A stretch of DNA of 64,000 nt, taken from CAVUFH01 sp963740835 (lineage in GTDB: Bacteria; Actinomycetota; Acidimicrobiia; IMCC26256; PALSA-610). Positions 25,433-35,476 of this stretch are shown here, one piece after another (the stretch's first letter is position 1; every line of letters starts with the position of its first letter). The notes beneath the pieces were generated by a model. That model worked only from the letters and a program-made list of their open reading frames with translations, ran no database searches and was not told the origin of the DNA. Location of the stretch: assembly GCA_963740835.1 (NCBI GenBank), contig CAVUFH010000002.1:372001-436000 (forward strand), given 5' to 3'. A program made the position numbers and the translations under genes.

Positions 25433-26071
25433 GTGCTGGGGGACGAGCTCGGACGCCTTGCGGGTGAGGTCGTGCAGGCGACTTGGGAACGCGTCGTGCA
25501 CTACGGCGCGCTGGGTCCTCGACACCGTCGTGCGCGCCGGTTCCACGCGTTCGGCGCGGGCAGCCTCGTCGCGTTCCCGCCGACGGTGATCTACGGCGAA
25601 GGGCGCATCGCGATCGGCGCGGGCACGACGATCGGGCCACTCGCGAGCATCAGCGCGGGGATGCCTTCGCAGGCCGGGCTCACCGGCGACCCGGTGATCA
25701 CGATCGGCGACCGTTGCATGCTCGGGAAGGGCATCGGCATCATCGGCCACGAACGCATCGACATCGGCGACGACATCTGGACCGGCCACTACGTGTACGT
25801 GACCGACCAGAACCACGGCTACGAGGATGTCGACCTGCCGATCGGTGTGCAGATGTGGACGAACGAGCCGGTCAGTATCGGCGCCGGTTCGTGGCTCGGC
25901 CACGGTGCGATCGTGTTGCCGGGCTCGCGCATCGGCAGGCACGTCGTGGTCGCGGGCGGCGCCGTGGTGACGGCCGGCGAGTACCCGGACTTCTCGGTCG
26001 TGGCCGGGGTACCGGCACGCGTCGTGCGGCGCTACGAACCGGACGCGGGCTGGCGCCCGACGACGATGTAG
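25433..26071 (+). CDS. Acyltransferase of the left-handed beta-helix family
   Basis: A 212-residue hexapeptide-repeat protein from GTG 25433. An N-terminal helical part (to about residue 40) precedes repeats such as GRIAIGAGTTIGPLASI, ITIGDRCMLGKGIGIIG, HERIDIGDDIWTG. HNHGYED-like sequence (DQNHGYEDVDLP) supplies the catalytic His region, and VVAGVPARVVRRYEP is the standard end. Such enzymes acetylate or acylate sugars or antibiotics using CoA donors. The acceptor is unknown. Its 3' end overlaps the next, convergent gene by 40 bp. Confidence 0.85.
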   Translation: MLGDELGRLAGEVVQATWERVVHYGALGPRHRRARRFHAFGAGSLVAFPPTVIYGEGRIAIGAGTTIGPLASISAGMPSQAGLTGDPVITIGDRCMLGKGIGIIGHERIDIGDDIWTGHYVYVTDQNHGYEDVDLPIGVQMWTNEPVSIGAGSWLGHGAIVLPGSRIGRHVVVAGGAVVTAGEYPDFSVVAGVPARVVRRYEPDAGWRPTTM

Positions 26072-26262
26072 GTCACCGCGCCGATCGTGTTCAAGGTCGC
26101 GAAGCGCCAGAGGATCTTCGGGCCGCGCAGCTCGGCCGCCGATCGGCTACTCAGGTCCCGCTGCGCGAACGCCGCCAGCGCGGCTTGCACGGCGACGAGC
26201 GCGAGCACGCCCGCGCGCTGCTGCCCCGTCAGTTCGGACCACTTCTTCCGCGTCTTGACCAT
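26032..26262 (-). CDS. Small membrane protein
   Basis: A 76-residue protein with a basic N-terminus (MVKTRKKWSELTGQQR) followed by two hydrophobic segments, GVLALVAVQAALAAFAQRDL and WRFATLNTIGAVTYIVVG. This is the layout of small actinobacterial integral membrane proteins found beside many unrelated genes. ATG 26262 is well placed 94 bp from the divergent dioxygenase start. No function is known. Confidence 0.7.
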   Translation of the reverse strand: MVKTRKKWSELTGQQRAGVLALVAVQAALAAFAQRDLSSRSAAELRGPKILWRFATLNTIGAVTYIVVGRQPASGS

Positions 26263-26356
26263 GGTCCGACCGTAGCCGCGACCCGAGTTGACGGCCTTCG
26301 AGGTCGGGGAACTCGACTGAGCTGCGTGGAGCTCACCGAAGCCCTAACGTTTCGGC

Positions 26357-27169
26357 ATGGGGTACACACGCATCGAGGTCGAGCCCGTCACCAACGTGCT
26401 CGGTGCAACCGTGACCGGGCTCGATCTGCGGGAGCCACTCGATGACGAGATCGTCGCCGAGCTCGCCGACGCATGGGTCGAGCACAAGGTGTTGTTCCTC
26501 CCGGGCCAGCCCATCGACCGCGAGGCGCACAAACGGTTCGCGCGGTACTTCGGCGAGATCTTCCGCCACCCGTACCTCAAGGACGCGAAGGGCGACCCGG
26601 ACTTCGTGCGCCTCTACAGCGGTGGCGACACCGGGCGCCGGTACGTCGCGGAGGGCTGGCACACCGATGTGACGTTCACGCCCCAACCGCCGATGGGATC
26701 CATCCTCCGGTCGATCGAGGTGCCCGCGTACGGCGGCGACACCATGTGGATCGACCTCGAGGCCGCATACGCGGGTCTCTCGCCGAGGATGCAGGAGGTC
26801 GCGGCGTCACTCACCGCGATCCACAGCGCGCCGCGTGCGGCCTTCTTGCCGGGTGACACGAGCGGCGAGGTCATCACCAGCCATCATCCGGTGGTACGCA
26901 CCCATCCGGTCAGCGGCCGCAAGGCGCTGTTCGTCAATCCGGGCTTCACGCGGTCGATCGATGGAATGCGCCACAGCGAGTCGAACGCGATGCTCACGAT
27001 GTTCCACACGCACACCCAGAACCCCGACTACCAGGTCCGCGTGCACTGGAAGCCGAACATGATCGCGATGTGGGACAACCGCTGCACGCAGCACCGCGTC
27101 GCCACCGACAACCTCGACGCGCTGCGCAAGATGGAACGCATCACCCTGCAGGGCGACACCCCGGTCTGA
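26357..27169 (+). CDS. TauD/TfdA-family dioxygenase
   Basis: A 270-residue Fe(II)/2-oxoglutarate dioxygenase. The facial triad is visible as His and Asp in EGWHTDVTF and the distal His in NRCTQHRVATD; the 2-oxoglutarate Arg follows as RKMERITLQG. The early VLGATVTGLDLREPLDDEIV is the family start. Members release sulfite from taurine or open aryloxyacetates such as 2,4-D; the substrate here is unknown, and there is no sulfonate transporter beside it. Confidence 0.92.
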   Translation: MGYTRIEVEPVTNVLGATVTGLDLREPLDDEIVAELADAWVEHKVLFLPGQPIDREAHKRFARYFGEIFRHPYLKDAKGDPDFVRLYSGGDTGRRYVAEGWHTDVTFTPQPPMGSILRSIEVPAYGGDTMWIDLEAAYAGLSPRMQEVAASLTAIHSAPRAAFLPGDTSGEVITSHHPVVRTHPVSGRKALFVNPGFTRSIDGMRHSESNAMLTMFHTHTQNPDYQVRVHWKPNMIAMWDNRCTQHRVATDNLDALRKMERITLQGDTPV

Positions 27170-27270
27170 GGGCGCGCGGAACGCGGTTACCAGGCGGCGG
27201 CCTCGACGCGGCCGTCGATTGCAGGCATCCTTCACTCCATGACCGAGCCGGCACGAGTCATGGCAGCGAG

Positions 27271-27765
27271 ATGCTGAGACGCATCGCTCAGCTCATCACG
27301 CTGCTGGTCCTCGCGGTTTCGGTGCTCGGGATCGTCTTCGTCGTGGGCATGCGAAGGAAGTCTCCGCTCGTGCTCGACGCCGTGCGGCGTACCGGCCGGC
27401 TGGCGCGGCCGTACCTGCTGAAGTCGAGCGGGACACCGGGCGCCGCTGCTTCGGTGATCCGCCACGTCGGCCGGACGTCCGGCCGGCCCTACGAGACGCC
27501 CGTCAACGCAGTGACCACTGACGACGGGTACGTCATCGCGCTGCCGTACGGGTTGAACACGGATTGGCTGAAGAACGTTCTCGCGAGCGGGACCGCGACG
27601 ATCGTGGACCAAGGCAGCGCGCACCCGGTCGACCAGCCGGAGGTCGTACCGCTCTCGGTCGCCGAGCCGCTCTTCTCGGCGAAGGACCAACGCACGCATC
27701 GTCGATTCCGCGTCGAGCAGTACGTGCTGTTGCGGCGCACCCCCGAGCGCGCCGGCATCGCGTAG
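27271..27765 (+). CDS. F420-dependent nitroreductase/quinone reductase family (Ddn-like)
   Basis: A 164-residue protein with an N-terminal hydrophobic helix (LITLLVLAVSVLGIVFVVG) and a split-barrel domain: VIRHVGRTSGRPYETPVNAV, YVIALPYGLNTDWLKNVLAS. The G-R-x-SGxxYxTPV and W-xx-N-xx-A pattern marks the deazaflavin-dependent nitroreductase family (Ddn), which reduces quinones or nitro compounds with F420H2 at the membrane. A longer frame upstream is open, but ATG 27271 gives the natural start. Confidence 0.87.
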   Translation: MLRRIAQLITLLVLAVSVLGIVFVVGMRRKSPLVLDAVRRTGRLARPYLLKSSGTPGAAASVIRHVGRTSGRPYETPVNAVTTDDGYVIALPYGLNTDWLKNVLASGTATIVDQGSAHPVDQPEVVPLSVAEPLFSAKDQRTHRRFRVEQYVLLRRTPERAGIA

Positions 27766-27788
27766 CGGACTCGCTCGAGGGCTACCGG

Positions 27789-28028
27789 CTACGACAATCG
27801 CGTCGCGAGGGCGTGCGCGCGTGCTTTCAGTTCGCGTGTCTCGGCGCCCGGTGCCAGCTCCGGCAACAGGTCGGCGATGTCGCGGACCAGCGCCGCGAGC
27901 GCGACGAGGTCTTCGGTCGGCGCTTGGATCTTGATCTGCGAGAATGGGAACGCCACGTTGACCCTGGTCGTCACCACCTCGTTCGGGTCTGGTCCCGGTT
28001 TCGACCCGTCACCGTTGTTCTTGGCCAT
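27789..28028 (-). CDS. Hypothetical protein
   Basis: A 79-residue frame from ATG 28028: a Gly/Pro/Lys N-terminus (MAKNNGDGSKPGPDPNEVV), a predicted strand (TTRVNVAFPFSQIKIQAP) and a long helix (DLVALAALVRDIADLLPEL onwards). Codon bias is good. It is divergent from the hemolysin III gene with about 90 bp between starts. Not recognised. Confidence 0.6.
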   Translation of the reverse strand: MAKNNGDGSKPGPDPNEVVTTRVNVAFPFSQIKIQAPTEDLVALAALVRDIADLLPELAPGAETRELKARAHALATRLS

Positions 28029-28118
28029 GTCTTCTACCTCCCGCGTGACATCGTGACCGAGAACCTTTGCACCGTCGAGTGCTGGCGCCGGGCCTCGGCA
28101 GCGGTCAATCTGGACGAG

Positions 28119-28775
28119 ATGCAGGAAGCCACCCCGTTGCAAGTGGCCAAGCCGCGGCTTCGTGGTGTCTCGCACGAGATCGCGGCGTTGGCGTTCCCGA
28201 TCCTCGGCGTCGTGCTCATCATCGTCTCACCGACCGCGGCGATCCGTTGGGCAAGCGTGGTGTATACGCTCGGCGTGACGGCGATGTACGCGACCAGCGC
28301 GTGCTACCACCGGGGCCACTGGTCGGACGCCACGCGGCTGCGCCTGCGGCGCGCGGACCATTCGATGATCATGGTTGCCATCGCCGCGACCTATACGCCG
28401 ATCGCCGTCGCCGCGTTGGATCGTCGGCAAGCGACGATCCTCCTCACGATTGTCTGGACACTGGCGATCGTCGGTGTCGTCGTCCAGATGCTGTGGTTGC
28501 ACGCACCGCGATGGCTCGGGGCCGCGCTCTACATCGCGATCGGATGGACCGCGCTCGCGTTCGTGCCGACGTTGTGGCGCGCGCTCGGCGTCGTGAGCTT
28601 CTCGCTGATAGTGCTGGGTGGCATCGTGTACTCGCTCGGCGCGGTCGTCTACGCGACGCGCCGCCCCGACCCGGCGCCGGCCGTCTTCGGCTATCACGAG
28701 GTGTTCCACGCGCTCGTCATCGTGGCCGGTCTCGTCTTCTACGCCGCGACGCTGCGGGTGGTGCTCGCGGCGTGA
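28119..28775 (+). CDS. Hemolysin III / PAQR-family membrane protein
   Basis: A 218-residue protein with seven hydrophobic segments and the family metal-site residues: RLRGVSHEIAALAFP (helix 1), SACYHRGHWSD with Ser and His after helix 2, RRADHSMIMVAIAATYTP, and the late FGYHEVFHALVIVAG, where two His complete the site. PAQR-type proteins are thought to be membrane hydrolases of the CREST group. ATG 28119 is chosen as the nearest Met before the first helix; the frame is open further upstream. Confidence 0.9.
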   Translation: MQEATPLQVAKPRLRGVSHEIAALAFPILGVVLIIVSPTAAIRWASVVYTLGVTAMYATSACYHRGHWSDATRLRLRRADHSMIMVAIAATYTPIAVAALDRRQATILLTIVWTLAIVGVVVQMLWLHAPRWLGAALYIAIGWTALAFVPTLWRALGVVSFSLIVLGGIVYSLGAVVYATRRPDPAPAVFGYHEVFHALVIVAGLVFYAATLRVVLAA

Positions 28776-28832
28776 TCGGCGGCAATCGCTAAATCGGTGG
28801 TCTCGGGTCCGGCGTCCCTGTCAAAGTGCGCT

Positions 28833-29565
28833 GTGCCCAAGATCTACTTCGACGAGCGGGTCGCGCCCCACTACGACGCAACCTCCGCGGAGATGTTCGA
28901 CCCAGGAGTGCTCGGCCCGACGGTGAGCTTCCTCGCGGAGCTGGCGGGCGCACGGCGCGGCGCTCGAACTCGCCGTCGGGACCGGTCGCGTTGCGCTGCC
29001 GTTGCGCGCTCGTGGTGTGCGCGTACACGGGATCGACCTGTCGCCCGCGATGGTCGCCGCGCTGCAGGCGAAGCCGGGCGCGGACGCGATCGAGGTGACG
29101 ATCGGCGACATCGCGACGACGAAGGTCGACGGGTCGTTCCGACTCGTGTACCTCGTCTACAACACGATCGAGAACCTCACGACACAGGATGCGCAGGTGC
29201 AGTGCTTCCAGAACGCGGCCGCGCACCTGGAGCCCGGCGGTTGCTTCGTGATCGAGGTCGGCGTCCCCCAACTCCAACGGCTCCCGCCGGGCGAGAAGGT
29301 GCGGCCGTTCTTGGTGTCGCCGGAACGGCTCGGCTTCGACGAATACGACATCGCGAACCAGGGCCTCGTCTCGTACCACTACTGGCTCGGCGACCATGCG
29401 CTCGGGCAGTTCTCGCAGCCGTTCCGCTACGTGTGGCCGGCCGAGCTCGATCTGATGGCCCGCTTGGCCGGCCTGACGTTGCGCGAACGCTGGAGCTCCT
29501 GGTCGCGCGCACCGTTCACCAGCGACAGCACCGAACACATCTCAGTGTGGGAGAAAGTCGCGTAG
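28833..29565 (+). pseudogene. SAM-dependent methyltransferase, frame broken by one extra base
   Basis: The first frame from GTG 28833 reads VPKIYFDERVAPHYDATSAE to FLAELAG. The next frame continues as ALELAVGTGRVALPLRARG (the SAM-binding ELAxGTGR motif), HGIDLSPAMVAALQ and VYNTIENLTTQDAQVQCF. Dropping the G at about 28950 restores FLAELAGHGAALELAVGTGR, giving a class I methyltransferase of about 243 residues. The rest is intact, so an assembly error is as likely as a true mutation. The substrate is unknown. Confidence 0.8.
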
Positions 29566-29572
29566 CGCGTCG

Positions 29573-30266
29573 CTACGAGTCCGCGATCGCCTCGGCTTCG
29601 AACCGGTAGCCCATTCCGGGTTCGGTGAGGAAGTAGCGAGGGCGGCTGGGTTCGGGTTCGAGCTTCTGGCGGATGTGGGCCATGTGGACGCGGAGATAGT
29701 TCGTCTCGGTGCCGTACTCCGGGCCCCACACCTCTTGGAGCAGTTGTCGCTGCGCGACGAGTTTGCCCGCGTTGCGGACGAGCACCTCGACCATGTGCCA
29801 CTCGGTAGGCGTGAGCTTCACCTCCGAACCGTTGCGGTGCACCCGCTTCGTCACGAAGTCGACGGTGAAGTCGGGGGTGGTGACGACCGGTTCCTCTGCG
29901 CTCGGCGCGACACGTCGTCAGCGCGGCGCGCAGGCGGGCGAGGAGCTCGCCCATACCGAACGGCTTGGTCACGTAGTCGTCGGCGCCGGCGTCGAGTGCG
30001 GCGATCTTGTCGCGCTCGGTTTCGCGCGCGGAGAGGATCACGATCGGCACGTCGGTCCAGCCCCGCAGGCCCGCGATCACGTCGAGGCCGGTGATGTCGG
30101 GCAGCCCGAGGTCGAGGACGACGAGATCCGGACGGTGCCGGGCCGCGAGTTGTAGCGCGATCTCGCCGGTGCCGGCCGCGTCGACGTCGTACCCGCGCGC
30201 GCGGAGGTTCGTCACCAGCGCGCGCAGGATCTGGGGTTCGTCGTCGACGACGAGCACGCGGGTCAC
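29573..30266 (-). pseudogene. kdpE: KdpE response regulator, frame broken by one extra base
   Basis: Receiver domain: TRVLVVDDEPQILRALVTN with the acidic pair, phospho-accepting Asp in DLVVLDLGLPD, and Lys in DDYVTKPFGMGELLARLRAAL. The frame then shifts; the winged-helix OmpR-type DNA-binding domain continues as VVTTPDFTVDFVTKRVH, LTPTEWHMVEVLVRNAGKLV and the end FLTEPGMGYRFEAEA. Removing the base opposite T29918 joins the halves into a normal protein of about 230 residues. GTG 30266 overlaps the kdpD stop. KdpE activates kdp transcription after phosphorylation by KdpD. Confidence 0.85.
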
Positions 30267-32770
30267 GACTTCGCTGCTTCGAGTGTGACGATTGCAGTCG
30301 TGCCGCCGCCCGGGGTGTCCTCGAGCTCGAGCTCGCCGCCCATCGCGACGACGAACCCGCGCGCGACCGCGAGCCCGAGCCCGACTCCGGTGCCCCGGTC
30401 GAGATCGCCGAGCCGCTGGAAGGGCTGAAAGACGCGATCGTGTTCGGACGCAGGGATCCCCGGCCCCCGATCGACGATGCGGAGATGGATCACTCCTTGG
30501 ACCGCGCCGGCTTCGACCCGCACCGGGATCTCGAGCGGCGAGAACTTCAGCGCGTTCTCGACGAGGTTGGCGATGACGCGTTCGAGGAGCGCGGCATCGG
30601 CGACCACTGCCGGGAGCGATTCGGAGACGTCGGTTTCGACGGTCCGCGCCCGGTCGCCGAGGCTCGAGAGCGCCGCGGGCACGACCTCCTCGAGGTGGAC
30701 AGGTCGCAAGAGGGGCTCGAGGACGCCGGCCTGGAGCCGGCTCATGTCGAGGAGATTCCCGACGAGCGCGTTCAGCCGGTCGGCTTCGTCCTCGATCGAT
30801 GCGAGGAACTGTGCGACGTCCTCGTCGTTCCACTCGACATCCGGCTGTCGGAGGCTGGAAACGGCGGCCTTGATCGAGGCGAGCGGCGTCCGGAGATCAT
30901 GTGACACCGCTTGCAGCAACGCCGCCCGCAGCTCGTTGGCCTGGCCGAGCGCGGAAGCGGTGGCGGCCTCCGCGCCGAGCCGGGCCCGCTCCCGTGCCAA
31001 CGTCAACTGCGCGGAGAACGCGTTGAGGACCTGACGATCATCTGCGCTCAGCCGCGGCCCGACGAGCGCGAGCACCACCCCCTCGCCGATCTCCTCGACC
31101 GCGTCCGCACTTTCAGGGTTGGCAGGAATGGGTGCACCGTCCGAGGCTTCGATTTCCCACTGTCCGTCGGCACGGCACAACACGGCAGCCGCGTCCAGCC
31201 GGAACGCCGACCGTAGTGAAGCGACGAGACGGTGAAGGGGATCCTCGCCGCCTTCGTACCCGGCGAGCCGCGCCAGCGTCTCCGCCTCGGCTCGGGCGCG
31301 GCGGGCCTCGAGCGTGCGCCGCGCCGCGAGGTCGACCAATGCACTGACGACCGCGCTCACGACCACGAAGATCACGAGTGCGAGCGCGTTCTCGCCTTCC
31401 GCGACGGTCCAGTGGTGGATCGGTGGCGTGAAGAACCAGTTGGCGAGGAGGAAGCCGACGATGGCCGCCGCGATGCCCGGGATGATGCCGCCGATCGCGC
31501 CGACCGCCACGACGAGCGAAAGGTAGAGCAACAGCACCGTCTCCAGGCCGATGTCGTCCCGCGCCGGGATGAGGAGAAGGGTGAGCAACGGGAGCCCGAT
31601 TGCTGCGAGCACCCACGCGCCGACCTGCCGGCGTCGCGGCAGCGGTGACGCCCAACGCAGTTGCGGCCGGCGGGACGGAAGTGGCTGCTCGGTGTCAGAC
31701 GGCTCGTGCGAGATGACGTGCACGTCGATCGGAACCGCCATGCGAACGGTCCGGTTGATGACCGAACCGCGCACGAGCTCGCTCAGGCGAGAGCGCCGGC
31801 TCGCACCCAGCACCAACTGCGTGCAGTTCTCGGCGCGGGCGAACTCGGCGAGGGCAGCGCCGACGTCACTCGCGACGACCTCGTGGTACTCCCCGCCGAG
31901 GTCGGCGAGCAGTTGTTGGTGGCGTACGAGATTCTCCGACCGCGGCCCGGCCACGCCTTCGGCTGTGCTCACGTGCAAACCCAGCAGCTCGCCGTGCGCG
32001 CGTTGGGCCATGCGTGCCGCGCGTCGAATCAATGCTTCCGTTCCAGGCGCGCCAGTGATCGCGACCAAGACGCGTTCGCGCGTTTCCCATGGCTCCGTGA
32101 TCCCGTGCCGCTCGCGGTACTCGCCCAGCGCTTCGTCGACGCGGTCCGCGACCCACAGCAGTGCGAGCTCCCGCAGCGCCGCGAGGTTTCCGGGTCTGAA
32201 GTAGTTCGTGAGCGACGCGTCGATCCGCTCCGGCTTGTAGATGTTGCCGTGCGCCATGCGCCGGCGCAGCGCCTCCGGCGACATGTCGACGAGCTCGATT
32301 GCGTCCGCTCGTCGAACGACTTCATCGGGGATCGTCTCGCGCTGCTTGGCGCCCGTGATGCGCTCGACGACGTCGTTGAGCGACTCGAGGTGTTGGATGT
32401 TCAGGGTCGAGATCACGTCGATCCCCGCGGTGAGCAGTTCTTCGACGTCCTGCCAGCGCTTCGGATTGCGGGAGCCAGGGGCGTTCGTGTGTGCGAGCTC
32501 GTCGACGAGTGCTTGCGCGGGCCCGCGGGCAAGGATGGCGTCGACATCCATCTCTTCGAGCGTTGCGCCTCGATATTCGATCTGCCGGCGCGGGACGACC
32601 TCGAGCCCGTCGACCTGCTCGGCCGTGCGGGGCCGCCCGTGCGTTTCGACGTAGCCGACGACGACGTCCCGACCACGGTCGGAGCCTCGGCGGCCCTCGT
32701 TGAGCATCGCGAACGTCTTGCCGACGCCGGGCGCTGCTCCGAGGTAGATGCGTAGGCGGCCCCGTGCCAT
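30263..32770 (-). CDS. kdpD: Sensor histidine kinase KdpD
   Basis: An 835-residue membrane kinase that senses low K+ or turgor and phosphorylates KdpE. Order of domains: N-terminal KdpD domain with Walker A GAAPGVGKT and LVDELAHTNAPG (to about 210), universal-stress domain (VLVAITGAPGTEALIR, about 230-360), four-helix DUF4118 membrane region (about 390-500), GAF-like region, then the kinase: AVSHDLRTPLASIKAA with the phospho-His, NLVENALKFSP, RIVDRGPGIP and GTGVGLGLAVARGF. All parts are intact. The stop overlaps kdpE and the start is 16 bp after kdpC. Confidence 0.97.
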   Translation of the reverse strand: MARGRLRIYLGAAPGVGKTFAMLNEGRRGSDRGRDVVVGYVETHGRPRTAEQVDGLEVVPRRQIEYRGATLEEMDVDAILARGPAQALVDELAHTNAPGSRNPKRWQDVEELLTAGIDVISTLNIQHLESLNDVVERITGAKQRETIPDEVVRRADAIELVDMSPEALRRRMAHGNIYKPERIDASLTNYFRPGNLAALRELALLWVADRVDEALGEYRERHGITEPWETRERVLVAITGAPGTEALIRRAARMAQRAHGELLGLHVSTAEGVAGPRSENLVRHQQLLADLGGEYHEVVASDVGAALAEFARAENCTQLVLGASRRSRLSELVRGSVINRTVRMAVPIDVHVISHEPSDTEQPLPSRRPQLRWASPLPRRRQVGAWVLAAIGLPLLTLLLIPARDDIGLETVLLLYLSLVVAVGAIGGIIPGIAAAIVGFLLANWFFTPPIHHWTVAEGENALALVIFVVVSAVVSALVDLAARRTLEARRARAEAETLARLAGYEGGEDPLHRLVASLRSAFRLDAAAVLCRADGQWEIEASDGAPIPANPESADAVEEIGEGVVLALVGPRLSADDRQVLNAFSAQLTLARERARLGAEAATASALGQANELRAALLQAVSHDLRTPLASIKAAVSSLRQPDVEWNDEDVAQFLASIEDEADRLNALVGNLLDMSRLQAGVLEPLLRPVHLEEVVPAALSSLGDRARTVETDVSESLPAVVADAALLERVIANLVENALKFSPLEIPVRVEAGAVQGVIHLRIVDRGPGIPASEHDRVFQPFQRLGDLDRGTGVGLGLAVARGFVVAMGGELELEDTPGGGTTAIVTLEAAKS

Positions 32771-32786
32771 GCCTCCAGTTTGCTCT

Positions 32787-33362
32787 CTACGAGGCCTTGT
32801 CGAGCGCGAGGTTGAGCTCCAGCACGTTCACTCCGGGTTCGCCCAGGAAGCCGAGCGCGCGCTCGTCGGTGTGGTCCTTCACGAGGCCGAGGACCTGATC
32901 GACGGATAGGTTTCGTTGCTCGGCGACACGCGCGGCCTGGATCCGCGCGTTGGCGACCGAGATGTGCGGGTCGAGACCTGATCCGGACGCGGTCACCGCG
33001 TCGACCGGCACCTTGGCATCGGCGGTGAGTCCGTTGTCCTTGCGGTAGGCCGCAAGGCGTTCCTTCACGGCCTTGAGAAGGTCAGGGTTCGTGGGGCCCA
33101 GGTTCGACGCGTAACTGAGGCTGGCGTCGTATCCCTTCTCGCCGGCAGCCGACGGGCGCGGATGGAAGTACTCGGGCTTGGTGAACTGCTGGCCGATCAA
33201 GCGCGACCCCACGACCTTCCCGTCCTGCTTGACGAGTGATCCTTCGGCCTTGTCGTGGAAGGCCACTTGCGCGATCCCCGTGACCGCGAGTGGATACACG
33301 AGACCGAGCACGATCGTCGTGAGCACCACCATGATGAGGGCGGGAAGCAGTTGGCGACGCAT
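32787..33362 (-). CDS. kdpC: Potassium-transporting ATPase subunit KdpC
   Basis: A 191-residue subunit with one N-terminal membrane helix (LLPALIMVVLTTIVLGLVYP) and an external domain: FTKPEYFHPRPSAAGEKGYD, SNLGPTNPDLLKAV, GSGLDPHISVANA and RVAEQRNLSVDQVLGLV, all typical of KdpC. It stabilises the KdpFABC pump. ATG 33362 overlaps the kdpB stop (ATGA), so the subunits are translationally coupled. Confidence 0.97.
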   Translation of the reverse strand: MRRQLLPALIMVVLTTIVLGLVYPLAVTGIAQVAFHDKAEGSLVKQDGKVVGSRLIGQQFTKPEYFHPRPSAAGEKGYDASLSYASNLGPTNPDLLKAVKERLAAYRKDNGLTADAKVPVDAVTASGSGLDPHISVANARIQAARVAEQRNLSVDQVLGLVKDHTDERALGFLGEPGVNVLELNLALDKAS

Positions 33363-35465
33363 CACGAGACCCCCAGGGCCGAGATGAGCAGGTCGATGAG
33401 CTTGATGCCGATGAACGGTGCGATGACGCCGCCGAGCCCGTAGATGAGCAGGTTGCGGCGCAGCATCGTGGCCGCGCTCTCGGCGCGGAACTTCACGCCG
33501 CGCAGCGAGAGTGGTATGAGCGCGACGATGATCAGCGCGTTGAAGATCACGGCAGACAGGATCGCGGATCGCGGCGTGTCGAGTTTCATGATGTTCAGGC
33601 GGTCGAGAACCGGGAACACGCCGACGAACATCGCGGGGATGATCGCGAAGTACTTCGCGACGTCGTTCGCGATCGAGAACGTTGTCGAGCGCGCCGCGTG
33701 TGATGAGCAGCTGCTTGCCGATCTCGACGACCTCGATGAGCTTCGTCGGGTCGGAATCGAGGTCGACCATGTTGCCGGCCTCCTTGGCAGCCTGAGTCCC
33801 GGTGTTCATCGCGACGCCGACGTCGGCTTGCGCGAGCGCGGGCGCGTCGTTCGTTCCATCACCTGTCATCGCGATGAGTCGCCCGCCCGCCTGTTCACGC
33901 TTGATGAGGGCCATCTTGTCTTCGGGCGTCGCTTCGGCAAGGAAGTCGTCCACGCCCGATTCTTCGGCGATGGCGCGCGCCGTGAGCGGGTTGTCTCCGG
34001 TGATCATGACCGTGCGGATGCCCATGGTGCGCAGCTGGTCGAAGCGTTCCGTCATGCCCTCTTTCACGATGTCCTTGAGCTGGATGACGCCGAGCACCCG
34101 GTACACACCCGTGTCGGCATCGGACTCGGCGACCGCGAGTGGCGTGCCGCCGTCGGTCGCGATGCCGTGCACGATCGTGTCCATGGTTTCGGGGACGGAA
34201 CCTCCCGAGGCGAGGACCCACTGCTTGACCGAGTCGGCGGCGCCCTTGCGAATGCTGCGGCCGTCGAGGTCGACGCCGCTCATGCGGGTCTGCGCGGTGA
34301 ATGGCACCAGCTCCGCGTGGGTGAGCTCGGTGCGCTGGAGCCCGTAACGTCCCTCGGCCAGCTTCACGATGGAACGCCCTTCGGGGGTTTCGTCGGCCAG
34401 GCTCGAGAGGTGGGCCGCCGTGGCCAACTCTGGTTCGCCGACTCCCGGGAGCGGGATGAACTCGGTCGCCTCGCGGTTGCCGATCGTGATCGTGCCGGTC
34501 TTGTCGAGCAGCAATGTCTGCACGTCGCCGGCCGCCTCCACCGCGCGGCCCGACATCGCGAGCACGTTGCGTTGCACCATCCGGTCCATGCCGGCGATGC
34601 CGATCGCGGAGAGCAAGGCGCCGATCGTCGTCGGGATGAGACACACGAGCAAGGCGACGAGGACGACGATCTTCTGCTCGCCCCCCGAGTAGATCGCGAA
34701 TGGCTGCAGCGTGACGACCGCGAGGAGGAAGATGATCGTGAGCCCGGCGAGCAGGATGTTCAACGCGATCTCGTTTGGCGTCTTCTGGCGCTCCGCGCCT
34801 TCGACGAGCGCGATCATCCGATCGAGGAACGTCTCGCCCGGCCGCGCGGTGATGCGCACGACGATCTCGTCCGAGAGCACCCTGGTGCCGCCGGTCACGG
34901 CGGAGCGGTCGCCGCCGGACTCGCGGATCACCGGGGCAGACTCGCCCGTGATCGCCGACTCGTCGACGGTCGCGATCCCTTCCGCGACATCGCCGTCGCT
35001 CGGAATGACGTCTCCTGCTGCCACGACGCAGAGGTCGCCGACCTGGAGCTGACTGCTCGGAACCTCCTCGATGTCACCATCGGGCAGGCGACGACGAGCG
35101 AGTGTCTCGGAACGCGTCTTGCGCAGCGTCGCGGCCTGCGCCTTGCCCCGACCTTCGGCCATCGCCTCCGCAAAGTTCGCGAAGAGCACGGTGAACCAGA
35201 GGAACACGGCGACGAGTCCCGTGAAGACGTTCTGGTTCGCCGTCGAGCTGCCGAGGTCGCGGAAGAACAGGAGCGTCGTCAGCACGCTGCCGACGAGCAC
35301 GACGAACATGACCGGGTTGCGTGCTTGTACGCGCGGATTGAGCTTCTTGACGCTGTCGACGAGCGCGCCCCGGACGATTGCCGGATCGAACAGCGACTTG
35401 GTCGGAAGCGGGTGCCGGTCGCGGGCGCTGCTCCCGACGGGACGAGTATCGATATCAGTGGTCAT
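33362..35465 (-). pseudogene. kdpB: Potassium-transporting ATPase ATP-binding subunit KdpB, frame broken by one extra base
   Basis: P-type ATPase subunit. The first frame carries the actuator motif AITGESAPVI, phosphorylation site LLLDKTGTITIGN and hinge MTGDGTNDAPALAQADVGVA. After LLITRGAL the frame shifts, and the next frame continues with FVGVFPVLDRLNIMKLDTPR, VIFNALIIVALIPLSLRGV and the last helices. Removing the base opposite C33686 gives GALTTFSIANDVAKYFAI, the exact family sequence. The restored protein is about 700 residues, the normal size. Probably an assembly error, because every other kdp motif is intact. Confidence 0.9.
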
Positions 35466-35476
35466 GGGTGCAGCTC

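Noticed and set aside
33600..33700. Programmed frameshift in kdpB
   Set aside because: No slippery heptamer or downstream structure is evident, and eight other genes show the same kind of single-base break, so an error is the simpler reading.
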